Source: Chloroflexaceae bacterium (lineage in GTDB: Bacteria; Chloroflexota; Chloroflexia; Chloroflexales; Chloroflexaceae). From it: DNA of 64,000 bases. The DNA lies in assembly GCA_025057155.1 (NCBI GenBank), contig JANWYD010000004.1, positions 62,001 through 126,000 of the forward strand. The letters run 5' to 3'. Positions within the stretch are counted from its first letter, which is position 1; each line of letters begins with the position of its first letter. The notes under the pieces were generated by a model. That model saw only the letters and a program-made list of their open reading frames with translations, made no database searches and was not told the origin of the DNA. The position numbers were made by a program, and so were the translations under genes. Below are positions 61,797 to 64,000 of this stretch, in pieces.

Positions 61797-62879
61797 ATGG
61801 CAGCAGCAACCACCATTAGCGCCCTCAATGTTGAGCGGCTGGACATCCCGTTGCGCGTGCCGTTCGGCATCGCCAGCGGGGCGCAGGAGCTGGCCCGCAA
61901 CCTGCTGGTGACGCTGGAACTGGCCGACGGCACGCGCGGCTATGGTGAAGCTGCGCCCTTCCCGGCGTTCAACGGCGAAACGCAGGCCAGCGCTCTGGCG
62001 GCTATCGAAGCGGCGCGCCCGCGCATTGAAGGAGCGGACGTGCGCGAATGGCGGACCATCGCCGCCACACTGCGCGAGACCATCGGAGACGTGGGCAGCG
62101 CCCGCTGCGCGATTGAAACCGCCGTTCTGGACGCGCTCACCCGCCGCGCGGAGATGCCACTCTACGTCTTCTTCGGCGGTGCCAGCAACGCGCTGGAGAC
62201 CGATATGACCATCACCACCGGCACGGTTGAGGCGGCGGCGCTTGCAGCGCGGGGGATACGCAACCGCGGCATTCGCGCGATCAAGGTCAAGATCGGCGCG
62301 GGTGATCCGGCCCTTGACCTGGAGCGGATCGGCGCCATTCACGCCGTTGCGCCCGACGCGCCGCTGCTCCTCGACGGCAATGGCGGCATGAGCGCCGACG
62401 CCGCCCTGACGCTGCTGGACGAGCTGCGGGCGCGCGGCCTGCGTCCGGCGCTGCTGGAACAGCCCGTGCCCGCCGATGACTGGGACGGTCTGCGGCGACT
62501 CACGCGCCTGTCTGGCATCCCGGTGGCTGCCGATGAAAGCGCCGTGAGCGCCGCCAGCGTGCTGCGTCTGGCCGCCGAGCGCGCCGCCGATGTCATCAAC
62601 ATCAAACTGATGAAGTGTGGAGTGGTTGAGGCGCTGGAGATGGCAGCCATCGCTCGCGCCGCCGGTCTGGGCCTGATGATCGGCGGGATGGTCGAATCCG
62701 TGCTCGCAATGACCATGTCGGCCCACTTCGCCGCCGGCCTGGGTGGCTTCACCTTCGTGGATCTCGATACGCCGATGTTTCTGGCCGAGAATCCCTTCAT
62801 GGGCGGCTTCCGCCAGAATGGCGCCTGGCTCAGTCTCGACCACATTACCGCCGGACACGGCGTTGAGCCCCGAGGCTGA
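61797..62879 (+). CDS. Enolase-superfamily dipeptide epimerase (L-Ala-D/L-Glu type)
   Basis: A 360-residue muconate-lactonizing subgroup enzyme. Capping domain about 1-120, then a TIM barrel with AIKVKIGAG (KxK catalytic Lys), LLLDGNGGMS (metal Asp), ALLEQPVPADD (metal Glu), VAADESA (metal Asp) and INIKLMKCG (second catalytic Lys). FTFVDLDTPMFL gives the DxD motif that in dipeptide epimerases binds the substrate ammonium. In the characterised case this epimerises L-Ala-D-Glu in muropeptide recycling; other dipeptides are possible. It lies near murF-alr, fitting a wall theme. Confidence 0.9.
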   Translation: MAAATTISALNVERLDIPLRVPFGIASGAQELARNLLVTLELADGTRGYGEAAPFPAFNGETQASALAAIEAARPRIEGADVREWRTIAATLRETIGDVGSARCAIETAVLDALTRRAEMPLYVFFGGASNALETDMTITTGTVEAAALAARGIRNRGIRAIKVKIGAGDPALDLERIGAIHAVAPDAPLLLDGNGGMSADAALTLLDELRARGLRPALLEQPVPADDWDGLRRLTRLSGIPVAADESAVSAASVLRLAAERAADVINIKLMKCGVVEALEMAAIARAAGLGLMIGGMVESVLAMTMSAHFAAGLGGFTFVDLDTPMFLAENPFMGGFRQNGAWLSLDHITAGHGVEPRG

Positions 62880-62984
62880 CGCGACGCAGAGGGTCGCGCT
62901 GCCGGGTTCCTGCGGCCAGAAGGAGCAACGAGGATGTAGATGTTCCATCCAAGTTCAATCGCCTACGCTTGGATCTTCTTACCA

Positions 62985-63013
62985 TAGTCACATCTAGCCG
63001 GTCTTCCTATACT
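62985..63013 (+). promoter_or_regulatory. Putative promoter of the ANTAR regulator
   Basis: TAGTCA (62985-62990), 17-bp spacer, TATACT (63008-63013), about 90 nt before the ATG. Confidence 0.4.
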
Positions 63014-63102
63014 GAAAGGAATACCAGATCTGATCGCACCGAAGCTCCCTCACGCCGGGGCTGGCGTCGAGAGGAGCTTATTGTGTTTTGTGAGCGTGGC
63101 GT

Positions 63103-63681
63103 ATGACGACGCGAATCTTAATCGCCGATGACGATCCGCTGATTCGCATGAACCTGCGAGAGATGCTGCAAGAGCAGGGCTATCTGGTCGTAGGTGAAAC
63201 CGGCGATGGGTTGAGCGCGGTGAATCTCACCCGGCAACTGCGCCCGGAAGTGGTGTTGCTTGATGTGAAGATGCCGCATATGGATGGCATCGCCGCGGCG
63301 AAGATGATACACAACGAACAGCTTGCGCCGGTGTTGTTGCTCACTGCCTACAGTTCGCGCGAGCTGGTTGAGCAGGCGCGGGCCGCCGGAGTGCTGGGAT
63401 ACCTCCTTAAACCGGTGCGTGACGCTGAGTTGATGGCGCTCGTCGAAGTAACTGTGGCTCGCTGGAGCGAACGGGTCCAGCGCCGCAAGGAACTGGCGCA
63501 ATTGCAGGAGCGGCTGGAGACGCGCAAACTGGTGGACCGGGCCAAGGGCTATCTGATGGACCACCAGGGCCTGAGCGAGGCCGAGGCTTTCCGCAAGATC
63601 CAGCAACTGGCGATGAACAGTCGCAAGACGATGCGCGAGGTGGCGCAGGCCATCTTGCTTGCCAGGCAACTGGGCGCCTGA
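63103..63681 (+). CDS. ANTAR-domain response regulator (AmiR/NasT type)
   Basis: A 192-residue regulator. The receiver (about 1-120) has IADDDPLIR, phosphoacceptor in VVLLDVKMPHMDG, Thr in LLLTAYSS, Lys in YLLKPVRD. After a coiled coil (about 120-140) the ANTAR helices follow: LVDRAKGYLMDHQGLSEAEAFRKIQQLAMNSRKTMREVAQAI, with the conserved Ala and Trp/Leu pattern. In its family it binds paired RNA hairpins to block termination. No candidate target hairpin pair was found in the window, and the cognate kinase is not adjacent. Confidence 0.92.
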   Translation: MTTRILIADDDPLIRMNLREMLQEQGYLVVGETGDGLSAVNLTRQLRPEVVLLDVKMPHMDGIAAAKMIHNEQLAPVLLLTAYSSRELVEQARAAGVLGYLLKPVRDAELMALVEVTVARWSERVQRRKELAQLQERLETRKLVDRAKGYLMDHQGLSEAEAFRKIQQLAMNSRKTMREVAQAILLARQLGA

Positions 63682-63890
63682 CAGCGCTCTGATCCTCTCC
63701 CCGAAACATCTCCCTGTTGGCCCTGCGGTACAGGCGCCTGCCCACGGGAATGGTTCCAGGGCAAACCAGTGATCCTGCGCCCATTCATGAGAAGTGAACG
63801 CTTTCGCGCTCTTCTTTCACCATGTTGTAAAGCTGCGGGCGAGTATGGTTATGGTATCCTCACCTCGCGGAACAAGCGAAGGAGGCGACC

Positions 63891-64000
63891 ATGGCTCACA
63901 TCGCCCCAAAACAACCCTGTCTGACGCGCCATGCCGTGATCCTGGCCGCTGGCGAGTCGACCCGCACTCGCCCGCTCACGCTCCATCGCCCAAAGCCCCT
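63891..64000 (+). CDS. Nucleotidyltransferase (sugar-1-phosphate type), 5' part only
   Basis: The first 36 codons of a gene cut by the window end. HAVILAAGESTRTRPLTLHR is the N-terminal signature of the NTP_transferase family (mannose-1-P or glucose-1-P nucleotidyltransferases and GlmU-like), where LAAG-x-GTR-x-PLT is usual; Gly of the GTR triplet is Ser here (STRTRPLT). GGAGG is 6-10 bases before the ATG. Confidence 0.82.
   Translation, partial: MAHIAPKQPCLTRHAVILAAGESTRTRPLTLHRPKP

Overview
The window is about 64 kb of GC-rich bacterial chromosome packed with housekeeping and metabolic genes on both strands. It contains no phage, plasmid, rRNA or CRISPR locus and no intact insertion sequence. 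The most likely source is a member of the Chloroflexota close to the filamentous anoxygenic phototrophs (Chloroflexus/Roseiflexus type); this is an inference. Supporting signs are a MurF-alanine racemase fusion, a sulfolipid gene pair (sqdB/sqdX), envelope proteins with long Pro/Thr-rich linkers, an Flp-type pilin, CdaA/CdaR, a dynamin-like GTPase, and intergenic gaps full of short AT-rich heptad repeats and small palindromes. Promoters mostly read as ordinary sigma70 boxes (TTGACA/TATAAT).

Layout. 1-6 kb: two identical tandem Flp pilin genes, a DHA2-type MFS exporter, an SppA protease (minus), a repeat-rich 720-bp gap and a lipoprotein with a FlgD-like Ig domain. 6-13 kb: a MacB/FtsX-type permease, dnaE, and a convergent membrane-anchored protein with two jelly-roll-like domains. 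13-18 kb (minus): prmA-cysS, cysE and an FmdB-type zinc ribbon, then tRNA-Leu(CAG) and tRNA-Gln(CTG) on plus behind a consensus promoter. 18-25 kb: a small membrane protein, a 33-aa membrane peptide coupled to an EamA transporter broken by a stop codon, an O6-alkylguanine-DNA methyltransferase, a stand-alone molybdopterin oxidoreductase, a duplicated-motif cytosolic protein and an MBL-fold hydrolase. 25-30 kb: sqdB facing sqdX, then qor-lysC. 30-38 kb: a methyltransferase, a CpXC protein plus family 9 glycosyltransferase, a promoter-backed 63-aa ORF, a response regulator-sufE pair divergent from a GAF histidine kinase, and a single-domain receiver. 38-45 kb: a dynamin-like GTPase, the c-di-AMP genes cdaA-cdaR, and a large polytopic membrane protein. 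45-51 kb: rpsF-ssb, a parvulin-type foldase, a PH-like membrane protein, a broken Uma2 nuclease gene, and a YggS-type PLP protein with a membrane partner. 51-58 kb: a branched-chain amino acid (liv) ABC operon behind a long leader. 58-64 kb: the murF-alr fusion (minus), an EamA transporter, a probable dipeptide epimerase, an ANTAR regulator and the start of a nucleotidyltransferase gene.

The genes join up around a few themes. Cell envelope and wall: murF-alr, the probable dipeptide epimerase (muropeptide recycling), SppA, the foldase, the family 9 glycosyltransferase, and c-di-AMP, which in other bacteria is tied to wall and osmotic control. Membrane lipids: sqdB/sqdX. Amino acids: liv transport, lysC, cysE/cysS. 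Translation and replication: dnaE, rpsF, ssb, prmA and the tRNAs.

I found no locus that is clearly a new defence or mobile system. The most distinctive material is the non-coding layer: at least four families of dispersed repeats, several inserted between genes of one operon; a promoter with a 9-bp inverted repeat and 270-310-nt leader before the liv operon; two genes interrupted by single in-frame stop codons; and a promoter-backed small ORF. Start codons and functions were read by eye, without database searches.
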